Below, one piece after another: positions 8,278-16,796 of a stretch of 64,000 nt of DNA (the first letter of the stretch is position 1; every line of letters begins with the position of its first letter). A model generated the notes under the pieces. That model made no database searches. It was not told where the DNA came from and was given only the letters and a program-made list of their open reading frames with translations. The DNA lies in assembly GCF_013131805.1 (NCBI RefSeq), contig NZ_JABJRC010000006.1, positions 1 through 64,000 of the forward strand, in the 5' to 3' direction. Position numbers and translations under genes: made by a program. This DNA comes from Kribbella sandramycini. Lineage in GTDB: Bacteria > Actinomycetota > Actinomycetes > Propionibacteriales > Kribbellaceae.

Positions 8278-9372
8278 GTGCGGGTGGTTGTGGTGGGTGG
8301 CGGGGTGCTGGGCACGATGCACGCCCGGGAGGCAGTCCGGCGCGGACATGACGTCCTCCAGCTGGAGCGGGAGGACGAGGCGCGGGGAGCGAGCGTCCGG
8401 AACTTCGGGCTCGTCTGGGTCAGTGGCCGCGCGGACGGCGCGGAGATCGAGGTCGCGCAGCGTGCCCGCGACCTCTGGGCCGAGATCCCCGGCATCAGCT
8501 TCCGCCCGCACGGCTCGCTCACGGTCTGCCGGACGGACGCCGAGCTCGCGGTCGCCAAGGAGGCCGCCGCACGGCCCGACGCGGCGCGGCGCGGCTTTCA
8601 GGTCTTGGACACCGAGCAGACGCGCGCTCGTAATCCCGCGGTGCGCGGCGAGTTGCAGGGTGCGCTGTGGTGTGAGCGCGACGCGATCGTCGAGCCGCGT
8701 GAGGTCCTCCCCGCGCTCCGCCAGGAGCTCGCGAAGTCCGGGCGCTACCGGTTCCTGGGTGGGAGAGAGGTGCGGACCGTCGACAGCGGCGAGATCACCG
8801 ACGACCACCAGGAGACGCACGCCGCCGACCTGGTGCTGCTCTGCACCGGCGCCTGGCGCAGCGGCCTGATCCGCGAGCTGACCGAAGACCTGCCGGTACG
8901 CCGGGTCCGGCTGCAGATGATGCAGACCGCGCCGCTCGGCGAGACCCTGACCACGGCCGTCGCCGATGCGGACAGCTTCCGCTACTACCCGGCGTACGCC
9001 GGCCCTGCCCTCGCCGGTCTGGAGCCGCAGGCAACTGTTGCCGCCGACAACGCCATGCAGCTGCTGATGGTCCAGCGCACGTGCGGCGGCCTGACCATCG
9101 GCGACACGCACGAGTACGCCGAGCCGTTCGGCTTCGACGTCCGGTCCGATCCCTACGACTACCTGACCGGGACCGTCGAGCAGATCCTCGGCCGGCCGAT
9201 GCCGAAGATCGTCCGCCGCTGGGCCGGCGTCTACTCGCAGTCGACCAGCGCCGAGATCGTCATCCGCCGAAAGGTTGCGACCGGCGTCCAGCTCGTCACC
9301 GGCCCGGGCGGGCGCGGCATGACCATGTCCCCGGCGATCGCCGAGGCCACCTTCGAGGAGCTCGACGGATGA
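8278..9372 (+). CDS. FAD-dependent oxidoreductase of phosphonate clusters (HpnW/TIGR03364 type)
   Basis: A 364-residue DAO-like flavoenzyme. The dinucleotide-binding N-terminus RVVVVGGGVLGTMHA is followed by a second strand ending LEREDEARGASVRNFG; the C-terminus has TGPGGRGMTMSPAIAE. Members of this family recur next to phosphonatases and are thought to oxidise 2-aminoethylphosphonate or its N-methyl derivatives to phosphonoacetaldehyde. The GTG start follows GAGGGAG and gives the family's usual beginning; an ATG 15 codons upstream lies inside the operator. Its stop overlaps the next gene's ATG (ATGA), so the two are translationally coupled. Confidence 0.85.
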   Translation: MRVVVVGGGVLGTMHAREAVRRGHDVLQLEREDEARGASVRNFGLVWVSGRADGAEIEVAQRARDLWAEIPGISFRPHGSLTVCRTDAELAVAKEAAARPDAARRGFQVLDTEQTRARNPAVRGELQGALWCERDAIVEPREVLPALRQELAKSGRYRFLGGREVRTVDSGEITDDHQETHAADLVLLCTGAWRSGLIRELTEDLPVRRVRLQMMQTAPLGETLTTAVADADSFRYYPAYAGPALAGLEPQATVAADNAMQLLMVQRTCGGLTIGDTHEYAEPFGFDVRSDPYDYLTGTVEQILGRPMPKIVRRWAGVYSQSTSAEIVIRRKVATGVQLVTGPGGRGMTMSPAIAEATFEELDG

Positions 9373-10034
9373 TTCAGCTGGCAGTTCTCGACATGGCCGG
9401 TACGACGGTCGCGGACGACGGGCTCGTCGAGCGCGCGTTCAGCACCGCGATCGGTGCCGAGGGCATCGAATCCGGCAGCCCGGAGTACGAGCGGATGATC
9501 GCCCACGTCCGCGCGACGATGGGGGAGTCGAAGATCACCGTCTTCCGCGCCCTGCTCGGCGCGGAGGCTGCCGCGCAGCGGGCCAACCTCGCGTTCGAGA
9601 CGGCGTACGGCGAGCTGGTCGACGACGGCCTGAAGCCGATCGACGGCGCCGAGGACGTGATCCGCGGTCTCCGGGAGGCCGGGTTCAAGGTCTGCCTGAC
9701 CACCGGTTTCGCCGCGACCACGCAGTACCGCATCCTGTCCGCCCTCGGCTGGCGTGAGCTGGCCGACCTCACCCTGTGCCCGGCCCAGGCGGGCCGCGGC
9801 CGGCCGTATCCGGACATGGTCCTCAAGGCCGTGCTGGAGCTGCGCGCCGACGCGGTGGCCAACGTCGCCGTGGCCGGTGACACCGCCTACGACATGACGA
9901 CGGGGATCGCGGCCGGCGCCGCGGTCGTCGCCGGCGTCCTCACCGGTGCCCATGGCAAGGACCAGCTCCAGGCCGCAGGTGCCACGCACGTACTCGAGTC
10001 GGTCCGGGACCTGCCCGGGCTGCTCCTCAGCTGA
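9369..10034 (+). CDS. Phosphonatase-like HAD hydrolase (PhnX-related)
   Basis: A 221-residue HAD-superfamily hydrolase. The nucleophile motif DMAGTTVADDG near residue 7 matches the phosphonatase signature D-x-A-G-T-x-x-D, where the Ala replaces the second Asp of ordinary HAD phosphatases. Motif II is CLTTGFA and motif III/IV VAVAGDTAYDMTTGIAAG. In this context it probably cleaves the C-P bond of phosphonoacetaldehyde produced by the preceding flavoenzyme. No obvious cap-domain Schiff-base lysine can be assigned by eye, so chemistry may differ from classical PhnX. Overlaps the flavoenzyme stop by four bases. Confidence 0.85.
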   Translation: MIQLAVLDMAGTTVADDGLVERAFSTAIGAEGIESGSPEYERMIAHVRATMGESKITVFRALLGAEAAAQRANLAFETAYGELVDDGLKPIDGAEDVIRGLREAGFKVCLTTGFAATTQYRILSALGWRELADLTLCPAQAGRGRPYPDMVLKAVLELRADAVANVAVAGDTAYDMTTGIAAGAAVVAGVLTGAHGKDQLQAAGATHVLESVRDLPGLLLS

Positions 10035-10045
10035 AGGTCGGAACC

Positions 10046-11065
10046 GTGAAGCTCAAGACCCTGCTCATCGCCGCACTCCTCACTGCTGTTGCCGCCGGGT
10101 GCGGTGGCACCGGCGCCGCGTCCACCGATGGCGCGAAGGCGGTCACCGTCTACACCGCCGATGGACTGGCCGATTGGTACCGGACTCGTTTCGAGGCGTT
10201 CACCCAGCAAACCGGGATCAAGGTCCAGACCGTCGAGGCCGGATCGGGTGAGGTGGTTTCCCGGCTGCAGAAGGAGAGGTCCAACCCGCAGGCCGATGTG
10301 GTCGTCACGCTGCCGCCGTTCATCCAGAAGGCGTCGAAGGACGGGCTGCTGCAGAAGTACGCAGTCCCGGGCAGCGATCGGGTGCAGAGTGTCAAGGGTG
10401 ACGATTACGTTGCCGTCGTCAACAACTACCTGTGTTTCATCGCCAACAAGCAGGTAACGCCGCCGCAGAGTTTCGACGAGCTGCTCGACGGTCGGTACCA
10501 GGGCAAGCTGCAGTACTCGACGCCGGGTCAGGCCGGTGACGGCACCGCCGTCCTGCTGTTGCTGCAGCACCTGATGGGCAAGCAGGGCGCACTCGACTAC
10601 CTGCGCAAGCTGGAGAGCAACAACGTCGGCCCGTCGGCGTCCACCGGCAAGCTGCAGCCGAAGGTGAGCAAGGGCGAGCTGCTGGTCGCGAACGGCGACG
10701 TCCAGATGAACCTCGCATCGATCAGTGTCGACAAATCTGCATTCGGCATCTTCTTCCCGGCCGGGCCGGACGGCGTCAGGTCGACTGTCGCGCTGCCGTA
10801 CGTGATGGGGCTCGCGGCCGGGGCGCCGAATGATGCCGGGGGCAAGCAATTGATGGACTACCTGCTCTCGGTCGAGGCGCAGCAGACGGTGTCGGGTGAT
10901 GCCTTCGGTCTGCCGGCGCGGGACGACGTCAAGCCGGTCGACGCGAACTTCCGGGCCGTCCAGCAGGCGATGACCGGGGTCAAGCCGTGGACGCCGGACT
11001 GGACGGCGGTGCTCGCGGATCTGGACGCCGATGTCGCGGCGTACACGAAGGCCGTGCAGGGATGA
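10046..11065 (+). CDS. 2-Aminoethylphosphonate-type ABC transporter substrate-binding lipoprotein
   Basis: A 339-residue extracellular solute-binding protein of the family-1/iron(III)-like fold. The signal peptide ends in lipobox AAGC (Cys19), followed by a GGTGAAS linker and VTVYTADGLADWYRTRFEAF, the characteristic first strand-helix of 2-aminoethylphosphonate and iron-binding proteins. It lacks the tyrosine-pair iron site recognisable by eye. It starts 11 bases after the hydrolase and its stop overlaps the ATPase start, placing it first in a complete importer. Confidence 0.87.
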   Translation: MKLKTLLIAALLTAVAAGCGGTGAASTDGAKAVTVYTADGLADWYRTRFEAFTQQTGIKVQTVEAGSGEVVSRLQKERSNPQADVVVTLPPFIQKASKDGLLQKYAVPGSDRVQSVKGDDYVAVVNNYLCFIANKQVTPPQSFDELLDGRYQGKLQYSTPGQAGDGTAVLLLLQHLMGKQGALDYLRKLESNNVGPSASTGKLQPKVSKGELLVANGDVQMNLASISVDKSAFGIFFPAGPDGVRSTVALPYVMGLAAGAPNDAGGKQLMDYLLSVEAQQTVSGDAFGLPARDDVKPVDANFRAVQQAMTGVKPWTPDWTAVLADLDADVAAYTKAVQG

Positions 11066-12078
11066 CCGTCCAGCTCGACGACGTGACCGTGCACTTCGGC
11101 CGGACGTGCGCGCTGGAATCCTGCACCCTGACGGTCGCGGCGGGGGAGACGGTCGCGTTGCTGGGGCCGTCGGGGTCGGGGAAGTCGACCGCGCTGAAGG
11201 CGGTCGCCGGGTTCGTCCGGCCGTCGAGCGGGCGGATCCGGCTGGATGGGCAGGACGTCACGGAGCTCCCGCCGGCCAAGCGCGGGATCGGGGTCGTCGT
11301 CCAGCAGTACGCGTTGTTCCCGCATCTGCGGGTCGAGGACAACGTCGCCTTCGGGTTGCGGGCGGCTCGGCGTCCGAAGGGCGAGGTGACGCGGCGGGTC
11401 GCCGAGATGCTCGGGCTGGTCGGGATGACGTCGTACGCACGGCGCTTCCCGCGTGAGCTCTCGGGTGGTCAGCAACAACGCGTCGCGATCGCGCGCGCCC
11501 TGGCGATTCGGCCCAAGGTCTTGTTACTGGACGAGCCGTTGGCGGCTCTGGATGCCCAGCTGCGCGCCGACCTGCTCATCGAGTTGCAGAACCTGCGGCG
11601 CGAAGTCCCCACGCTCGCGATCATTTACGTCACCCACGACCAGTCCGAAGCCCTCGCGCTCGCAGACCGGATCGCCGTCATGCGCGATGCCCGCCTGATC
11701 GACCTCGCGCCGACGACCACCCTCTACCAGACCCCGCCCAGTGCCTTCACCGCTTCCTTCCTGGGCAACGCCAATCTGCTTCCCATCAAGTCGTCGAACA
11801 ACGAGGTGACCGTCGCCGGTCATGTGATCCCCGGCGTCCAGCCGATCTCCGGGAAGGAGCTGTTGTGTATCCGTCCGCACGCGGTGCGGCTCGGTGCCGG
11901 CGGCGTACCGGGTCGGGTGACGGGCGTGCAGTGGCGAGGGGCCTCCTACCAGCTCACCTGTGAGGTGGCGGATGTACTCGTGCGGGTGGACTTGGCCGCG
12001 GATGGCGCCGTGCCCGCGGTTGGTGCGGACGTGCAGTTGGTGCTCCCATCGGAAGCCTGCAGTTTGGTGTCGCGTTGA
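11062..12078 (+). CDS. ABC transporter ATP-binding protein (phosphonate importer)
   Basis: A 338-residue importer ATPase. Walker A GPSGSGKST is near residue 36, Q-loop QQYALFP follows, signature LSGGQQQR and Walker B LLLDEPLAALD lie mid-protein, and THDQSEAL carries the switch His. A C-terminal TOBE-like domain (about 260-338) is typical of PotA/FbpC/PhnT-type ATPases. ATG overlaps the previous stop (ATGA) and its own stop overlaps the next TTG start, so it is tightly coupled within the importer operon. Confidence 0.93.
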   Translation: MTVQLDDVTVHFGRTCALESCTLTVAAGETVALLGPSGSGKSTALKAVAGFVRPSSGRIRLDGQDVTELPPAKRGIGVVVQQYALFPHLRVEDNVAFGLRAARRPKGEVTRRVAEMLGLVGMTSYARRFPRELSGGQQQRVAIARALAIRPKVLLLDEPLAALDAQLRADLLIELQNLRREVPTLAIIYVTHDQSEALALADRIAVMRDARLIDLAPTTTLYQTPPSAFTASFLGNANLLPIKSSNNEVTVAGHVIPGVQPISGKELLCIRPHAVRLGAGGVPGRVTGVQWRGASYQLTCEVADVLVRVDLAADGAVPAVGADVQLVLPSEACSLVSR

Positions 12079-12845
12079 CCAGGGACAACAGGTGGTTGTG
12101 GTTGATGCCGCCGGTGCTGCTGATCGGCTTGCTGGTCATCTATCCGCTGGTGTTGGTCGCGGTGGAGTCGGTACCGGCCTGGGGTGATGTGCTGGGGTCC
12201 GCCGAGTTCCGGGATGCGTTGGTGCGAACCGTGCAGATTGCGGTCTGCTCGACGATCGGCTGTCTCGTCGTCGGCACGTTCCTCGCCGTGGTGATCAGCT
12301 TCGTGCCGTTTCCGGGCGCGCGCGTGGTGGCGAGCCTGGTCGACACGATGCTGGCGTTGCCGTCGTTCCTGGTCGCGCTGGCGTTCACGTTCATCTACGG
12401 GACGGCGGGCATCCTGCGCACCGGCGGCTTCCTGACCACGCCGTGGGCGGTCGTGCTGGCCGAGATCACCTTCTACACGCCGTTCGTGATGCGCCCGTTG
12501 CTCGCGGCAATGAGTCGGTTGCCGAGGGCCCAGCTGGACGTCGCCGCGAGTCTCGGCGCGGGCCCGTGGCGGGTACTGCGCCAGGTCGTCCTGCCCGAGG
12601 CCCGGCCCGCGCTGCTCGCCGGCGGCAGCCTGACCCTCCTGCTCACCCTCAACGAATTCGGCATCGTGCTGTTCCTCGGCGCCAAAGGCACGACCACGCT
12701 CCCGATGCTCGTCCACACCAAGGGGATCGTGATGTTCGACTACCCGGCCGCGTGTGCGATCGCCGTCGTCCAGATCGTGCTGTCGCTCGGCCTGTACGCC
12801 GTCCTGCGCAAAGCCCTGGGAGGCCGTCGTGCTCGTCTGGACTAA
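12075..12845 (+). CDS. ABC transporter permease (phosphonate importer, first)
   Basis: A 256-residue inner-membrane permease with about six hydrophobic helices (for example LLIGLLVIYPLVLVAVESV). The EAA loop reads AASLGAGPWRVLRQVVLPEA. The TTG start overlaps the ATPase stop as TTGA. It resembles PhnU/PotB-type permeases of 2-aminoethylphosphonate importers. The 3' end overlaps the second permease by 17 bases. Confidence 0.9.
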   Translation: MTRDNRWLWLMPPVLLIGLLVIYPLVLVAVESVPAWGDVLGSAEFRDALVRTVQIAVCSTIGCLVVGTFLAVVISFVPFPGARVVASLVDTMLALPSFLVALAFTFIYGTAGILRTGGFLTTPWAVVLAEITFYTPFVMRPLLAAMSRLPRAQLDVAASLGAGPWRVLRQVVLPEARPALLAGGSLTLLLTLNEFGIVLFLGAKGTTTLPMLVHTKGIVMFDYPAACAIAVVQIVLSLGLYAVLRKALGGRRARLD

Positions 12846-13617
12846 ACCCGGCAAGGCGCTCACCTGGCTCGTGTTCGGGCTCGTCTTCGGCATCCTCGTG
12901 ATCGCGCCGTTCGCGGTGGTGATCGCGGCCGCGTTTGCCGGCAGCTGGAACGGCGTCCTCCCGTCCGGCCCGACCACCGCGCACCTGCAGGAGGCCCTCT
13001 CCGGCGACCGGCTCGCCTCGCTGTCGGTCAGCCTGCAGACAGCGTTCCTCGGCGGCCTGCTGGCCGTCGTCGTCGGCACCTGGAGTGCGATCGCGGCGCA
13101 CAACGCGTCGCCGGCCCGGTTCGCCGATGCGCTGCACCATCTGCCGATTGCCGTCCCCTCGGTTGTGGTCGGCCTCGGCCTGCTCGTCGCCTTCAGCCGC
13201 CAGCCGTTCCTGCTCAACGGCACCAAGTGGATCGTCGTGATCGCCCACCTGGTCCTGATGGTCGCCTTCAGCTACGGCGCCGTCGCCGCGGCGTTGCAGC
13301 GCGTCGATCCGTCGTACGCCGAGGTCGCGGCCTCGCTCGGCGCATCGCCGTCGCGGGTGTTGTGGCAGGTCCGTCTGCCGCTGCTCAGACCGGCCATCGC
13401 TTCAGCTGCCGGGCTCTCGGTCGCGCTCTCGATGGGGGAGGTCGGCGCGACGATCATGGTCTACCCGGCGTCCTGGCGCACGCTGCCGGTCAGCATCTTC
13501 GCCCTGACCGATCGCGGCCAGACCTTCACCGCGGCCGCCGAAGCCGTCGTCCTGCTCACCGCGACCGTGCTGGTAGTGACACTCCTCGACCGGTTGCGAG
13601 GCCGGCCGCAAACGTAG
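12829..13617 (+). CDS. ABC transporter permease (phosphonate importer, second)
   Basis: A 262-residue permease with about six membrane helices and EAA loop AASLGASPSRVLWQVRLPLL. The GTG start is preceded by GGGAGG and lies inside the end of the first permease gene; the frame is open further upstream but that part is out-of-frame coding sequence of its neighbour. It completes a periplasmic-binding-protein, ATPase and two-permease importer. The P450 gene begins nine bases after its stop. Confidence 0.9.
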   Translation: MLVWTKPGKALTWLVFGLVFGILVIAPFAVVIAAAFAGSWNGVLPSGPTTAHLQEALSGDRLASLSVSLQTAFLGGLLAVVVGTWSAIAAHNASPARFADALHHLPIAVPSVVVGLGLLVAFSRQPFLLNGTKWIVVIAHLVLMVAFSYGAVAAALQRVDPSYAEVAASLGASPSRVLWQVRLPLLRPAIASAAGLSVALSMGEVGATIMVYPASWRTLPVSIFALTDRGQTFTAAAEAVVLLTATVLVVTLLDRLRGRPQT

Positions 13618-13626
13618 GCTGGCGAG

Positions 13627-14808
13627 GTGACGCAGCCCTTCCTCCAGTCCAAGGGAACACTCCGCCAACAGGGTTTCGCCGAGCTCGCCGCTCAGGGGCC
13701 CATCAACCGTCTGACACTGTTCACCGGCGTCCCCGTCGTCCTCGTGACGGGGTACGCCGAAGCGCGCACGCTGCTCGCGCATCCGGACGTCGTCCGCTCG
13801 CTGATGGAGGGCCCGCATCGGGACTTCCTCACCGAGGAGCAGGTGCGCTGGACCGATCGGCACATGCTGCTGGTCAACCCGCCCGACCACACCCGCCTGC
13901 GCAAACTCGTCACCGCGGCGTTCACCCGGCGCCGTATCGACGAGCTCGAGCCGCGGATCCGCGAGATCGCCACCGAGCTGCTCGACGGGATCGCGGCGGC
14001 CGGTGACGGCGCGGACCTGGTCGAGCTGTTCAGCTACCCGCTGCCGGTGACCGTCATCTGCGAGCTGGTCGGCATCCCGGTCGAGCACCGGGAATCGTTC
14101 CGGCGCTGGTCCTCGGTCGCGGTGAACGCGCCGATGCACACGCCCGAGGAGTACATCGAGGCCAGCGGGCAGATCGTCGCGCTCATTCAGGAGCTGATCG
14201 CGGTCAAGACCAAGGAGCCCGCCGACGACCTGCTGTCGGCGCTGGCCGCCGTCCGGGACGGCGGGGATCGGCTCAGCGAGGACGAGCTGACCTCGATGAT
14301 CTTCCTGCTGATGTCGGCCGGTCACGAGACGACGGTCAACCTGATCACCAACGGCGTGCACGCGCTGCTCGAACACCCCGACCAGCTCGCGTTGCTGCGG
14401 GCTGAGCCCGACCGGCTCCCGGCCGCGGTGGAAGAGGTGCTCCGGTACGACGGCCCGCTCCAGGTCACCGTCCCGTACTTCGTCCAGGCGCCGATCGAGA
14501 TCGCCGGCGAACGGCTCGAAGCGGGCGAGGTGCTCGTCTTCGCGCTGCTGCCGGTGAACCGGGACGGTCGCAAGGTCGAGCGGCCCGACGAGTTCGACAT
14601 CACCCGGCCCGACTCCGCGCATCTCGCGTTCGGCCACGGCATCCATCACTGCCTCGGCGCGCCGCTGGCCCGGCTGGAGGGCCGCATCGCGCTGGAGCTG
14701 CTCTTCGACCGCTTCCCGAACCTTCGTCCGGCGGACACCGGCGAGGAGCCGGAGCGGCCGCCGGGCTTTCTGCTGAACGGCATCCGGACACTGCCCGTTC
14801 TGCTCTGA
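13627..14808 (+). CDS. Cytochrome P450, last gene of the phosphonate operon
   Basis: A 393-residue soluble bacterial P450. The I-helix oxygen-activation motif AGHETT, the K-helix ExxR (EEVLR) and the heme-thiolate loop FGHGIHHCLGAPLARLE are all present, with the usual spacing and length for actinobacterial CYPs. The GTG start is preceded by GGCGAG and lies nine bases after the permease, so it is probably co-transcribed with the phosphonate importer genes. Its electron-transfer partners are not adjacent. The substrate is unknown; context suggests an N-alkylated or carbon-substituted phosphonate, but unrelated chemistry cannot be excluded. Confidence 0.93.
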   Translation: MTQPFLQSKGTLRQQGFAELAAQGPINRLTLFTGVPVVLVTGYAEARTLLAHPDVVRSLMEGPHRDFLTEEQVRWTDRHMLLVNPPDHTRLRKLVTAAFTRRRIDELEPRIREIATELLDGIAAAGDGADLVELFSYPLPVTVICELVGIPVEHRESFRRWSSVAVNAPMHTPEEYIEASGQIVALIQELIAVKTKEPADDLLSALAAVRDGGDRLSEDELTSMIFLLMSAGHETTVNLITNGVHALLEHPDQLALLRAEPDRLPAAVEEVLRYDGPLQVTVPYFVQAPIEIAGERLEAGEVLVFALLPVNRDGRKVERPDEFDITRPDSAHLAFGHGIHHCLGAPLARLEGRIALELLFDRFPNLRPADTGEEPERPPGFLLNGIRTLPVLL

Positions 14809-14819
14809 CGACCGTCAGT

Positions 14820-14851
14820 GGCCGGGGTTGAACAGCATGTGAACCCCGGCC
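14820..14851 (+). terminator. Hairpin after the P450 gene
   Basis: Perfect 10-base stem GGCCGGGGTT / AACCCCGGCC with a 12-base loop, starting 11 bases after the P450 stop. There is no T tract, but position and strength suggest it ends the phosphonate operon. Confidence 0.55.
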
Positions 14852-14870
14852 AAATGACAGCGGTGGGATT

Positions 14871-15536
14871 GTGAGTCACTTGACCGGACCTGGCATCCTG
14901 GGCCGGGTGACCGACATCCTCGAAGCGGCGCGGCATCTGCTGGGCTTGGCCATGGCCTCGCATTGGCTGCTGCTGATCCTCTTCCTGGCGGCCGCGATCG
15001 ACGCGGTCTTCCCGGTCATCCCGAGTGAGGGCATGGTCGTCACGGCCGGGATGGCCGCGGCCGCCGGCCACCAGAACCTGCTGCTCGTGATCGTGGTCGC
15101 GATGGTCGGCTCGGTGATCGGCGAGTCCGTCTGCTACCTGATGGGTCGCGGCTCCGGCCCGCGATTGCATCGCTGGATGAAACGGCAGGAGCGCCGGCAA
15201 CGCCTGTACGACGCCGTCTCGGCCGCGCTGCACAAACGCGGCGGGCTGATCCTCGTCACGGTGCGGTACATCCCCGGCGCCCGGATGGTCGCGACGCTGA
15301 CCGCCGGCGCGACGCGGTACTCGTTCCGGAAGTTCGTCGTGTTCACCTTCGCCGGGGTGACGATCGCCTACACGTACGTCGCGCTGATCGGCTACATCGG
15401 TGGTGACGCGTTCGAGCACGATTCGCTGAAGGCGCTCGCGTTCAGCCTCGGGATGGCGTTCACGATCGGTCTGGTGATCGAGACCTCGCGCCGGATCGCC
15501 GCCAAGCGCCGGGCCGCGAAGATCACAGCGGTCTAA
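14871..15536 (+). CDS. DedA family membrane protein
   Basis: A 221-residue polytopic membrane protein of the DedA/SNARE-associated (VTT) family, members of which move undecaprenyl phosphate or phospholipids. It has the re-entrant-loop segment LAAAIDAVFPVIPSEGMVV with the conserved E/D-x-x-x-P-x-P-x-E pattern, and the RYIPGARMVATLTAGATRYS motif with the essential arginines. A GTG 12 codons downstream is an alternative start. It follows the P450 terminator, so it is likely independently transcribed. Confidence 0.9.
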   Translation: MSHLTGPGILGRVTDILEAARHLLGLAMASHWLLLILFLAAAIDAVFPVIPSEGMVVTAGMAAAAGHQNLLLVIVVAMVGSVIGESVCYLMGRGSGPRLHRWMKRQERRQRLYDAVSAALHKRGGLILVTVRYIPGARMVATLTAGATRYSFRKFVVFTFAGVTIAYTYVALIGYIGGDAFEHDSLKALAFSLGMAFTIGLVIETSRRIAAKRRAAKITAV

Positions 15537-15578
15537 CGACCCTTTTGCAGGTTGCCGGGCCGATGCGTGTCCGGCCGG

Positions 15579-15596
15579 TGCCCGGCACACCGGGCA
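15579..15596. promoter_or_regulatory. Small hairpin immediately before the deacetylase-like gene
   Basis: TGCCCGG-CACA-CCGGGCA forms a perfect 7-base stem ending three bases before the chosen GTG start. It could be the dedA terminator or a structure that limits translation initiation; there is no T tract. Confidence 0.4.
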
Positions 15597-15599
15597 TGC

Positions 15600-16796
15600 G
15601 TGAGTAGAGCTGTGGTGAGGCCTGGGGTGCACCTCCTTGCGGCCGCGGCGGTCGTCGCGGCAGTGGTCGTCGGCTGCGCCGACGTCGAGCCGAGCGGCCA
15701 GGCGCCGCCGTCCGACACCCCGAGTACGACACCGACGCCGTCCAAGACCCCGAGTGCGACGCCGACACCGAGCGCCACGCCGACACCGGCTCCTGGTCCG
15801 ACGGCGACGCCGTCCGGGCCGCAGGGCGTCGCGGCGGCCCCGATCACCCGGGCATTCCCAGCGCGGCTGCCCAACGGCAAGCCTCCGCTGTTCGTGGTCG
15901 TCTCGTTCGACGGCGCCGGCGACCTCGCGCTCTGGAGCCACTGGCGGACGATCGCCCGCAAGGTCGACGCCCGGATGACGTTCTTCCTCTCCGGCCCGTA
16001 CCTGTACCCGGCCGCGCACCGCACCGACTACAAACCGCCGCTGCACAAACCCGGCGCCTCCGACATCGGCTGGAGCACCCCGGCGGACGTGTTGGCCCGG
16101 ACGACGATCCTGCGCGACGCGATCGCCGAGGGGCACGAGATCGGCACCCATGTGAACGGCCACTTCTGCGGTCCCAAGGGCGTCGACGCCTGGAACACCG
16201 CCCAGTGGACCGTCGAGTTCAACGCGTTCGACCAGATGGTCCGCAACGGCCCGCGGCTGGCGGCGGGCCGGCCGATGGCGGCGCCGTTCGACCCGGCCAC
16301 GGTCAAGGGGCTCCGGACGCCGTGCCTCGAAGGGAACCGAGCGGCGTACCGGAAGGCGATGGTGCAGCGCGGCATGCTGTACGACGCCTCCGCACCCGGC
16401 TACCTGCGCTGGCCGTCGAAGGTCGACGGGCTCTGGAGCTTCCCGCTGCAGGACGTCGTCCTCGCGGGGACGACCAAGAAGACGCTGACGATGGACTACA
16501 ACCTCTGGTACGCGCAGACCAAGGCCAAGCGGGCGCCGATCGCGCACGTGCCGCAGCTGCGCGCCCAGGTGCTCAAGACGTACCGCCAAGCCCTCGCCCG
16601 GTCCCGCGCGAACGGGAACCCGCCGCTGTTCCTCGGCAATCACTTCAACCGCTGGAACAACAGCGTCTACTCGGATGCGCTCTCGACCTTCGTCCTGGAG
16701 ACGTGCAAGCAGCCCGACGTCCGGTGCGTCAGCAACATCGAGCTCACCGGCTGGCTGGCGAAGTACGCCGGCGTCCCGAGCGGCCGTCGTCCTTAG
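15600..16796 (+). CDS. Polysaccharide-deacetylase-like lipoprotein
   Basis: A 398-residue exported protein. A signal peptide ends in lipobox VVVGC, followed by a Thr/Pro/Ser-rich tether of TPTPS-like repeats (about residues 38-75) that would span the cell wall. The catalytic-like domain begins FVVVSFDGAGD, corresponding to NodB motif 1 (usually TFDDGP), and contains EIGTHVNGHF, corresponding to the metal-binding H-x3-H motif 2. The second Asp of motif 1 is replaced by Gly, so activity is uncertain. GTG start chosen to give a standard signal peptide. Its stop overlaps the convergent downstream gene by four bases. Confidence 0.75.
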   Translation: MSRAVVRPGVHLLAAAAVVAAVVVGCADVEPSGQAPPSDTPSTTPTPSKTPSATPTPSATPTPAPGPTATPSGPQGVAAAPITRAFPARLPNGKPPLFVVVSFDGAGDLALWSHWRTIARKVDARMTFFLSGPYLYPAAHRTDYKPPLHKPGASDIGWSTPADVLARTTILRDAIAEGHEIGTHVNGHFCGPKGVDAWNTAQWTVEFNAFDQMVRNGPRLAAGRPMAAPFDPATVKGLRTPCLEGNRAAYRKAMVQRGMLYDASAPGYLRWPSKVDGLWSFPLQDVVLAGTTKKTLTMDYNLWYAQTKAKRAPIAHVPQLRAQVLKTYRQALARSRANGNPPLFLGNHFNRWNNSVYSDALSTFVLETCKQPDVRCVSNIELTGWLAKYAGVPSGRRP

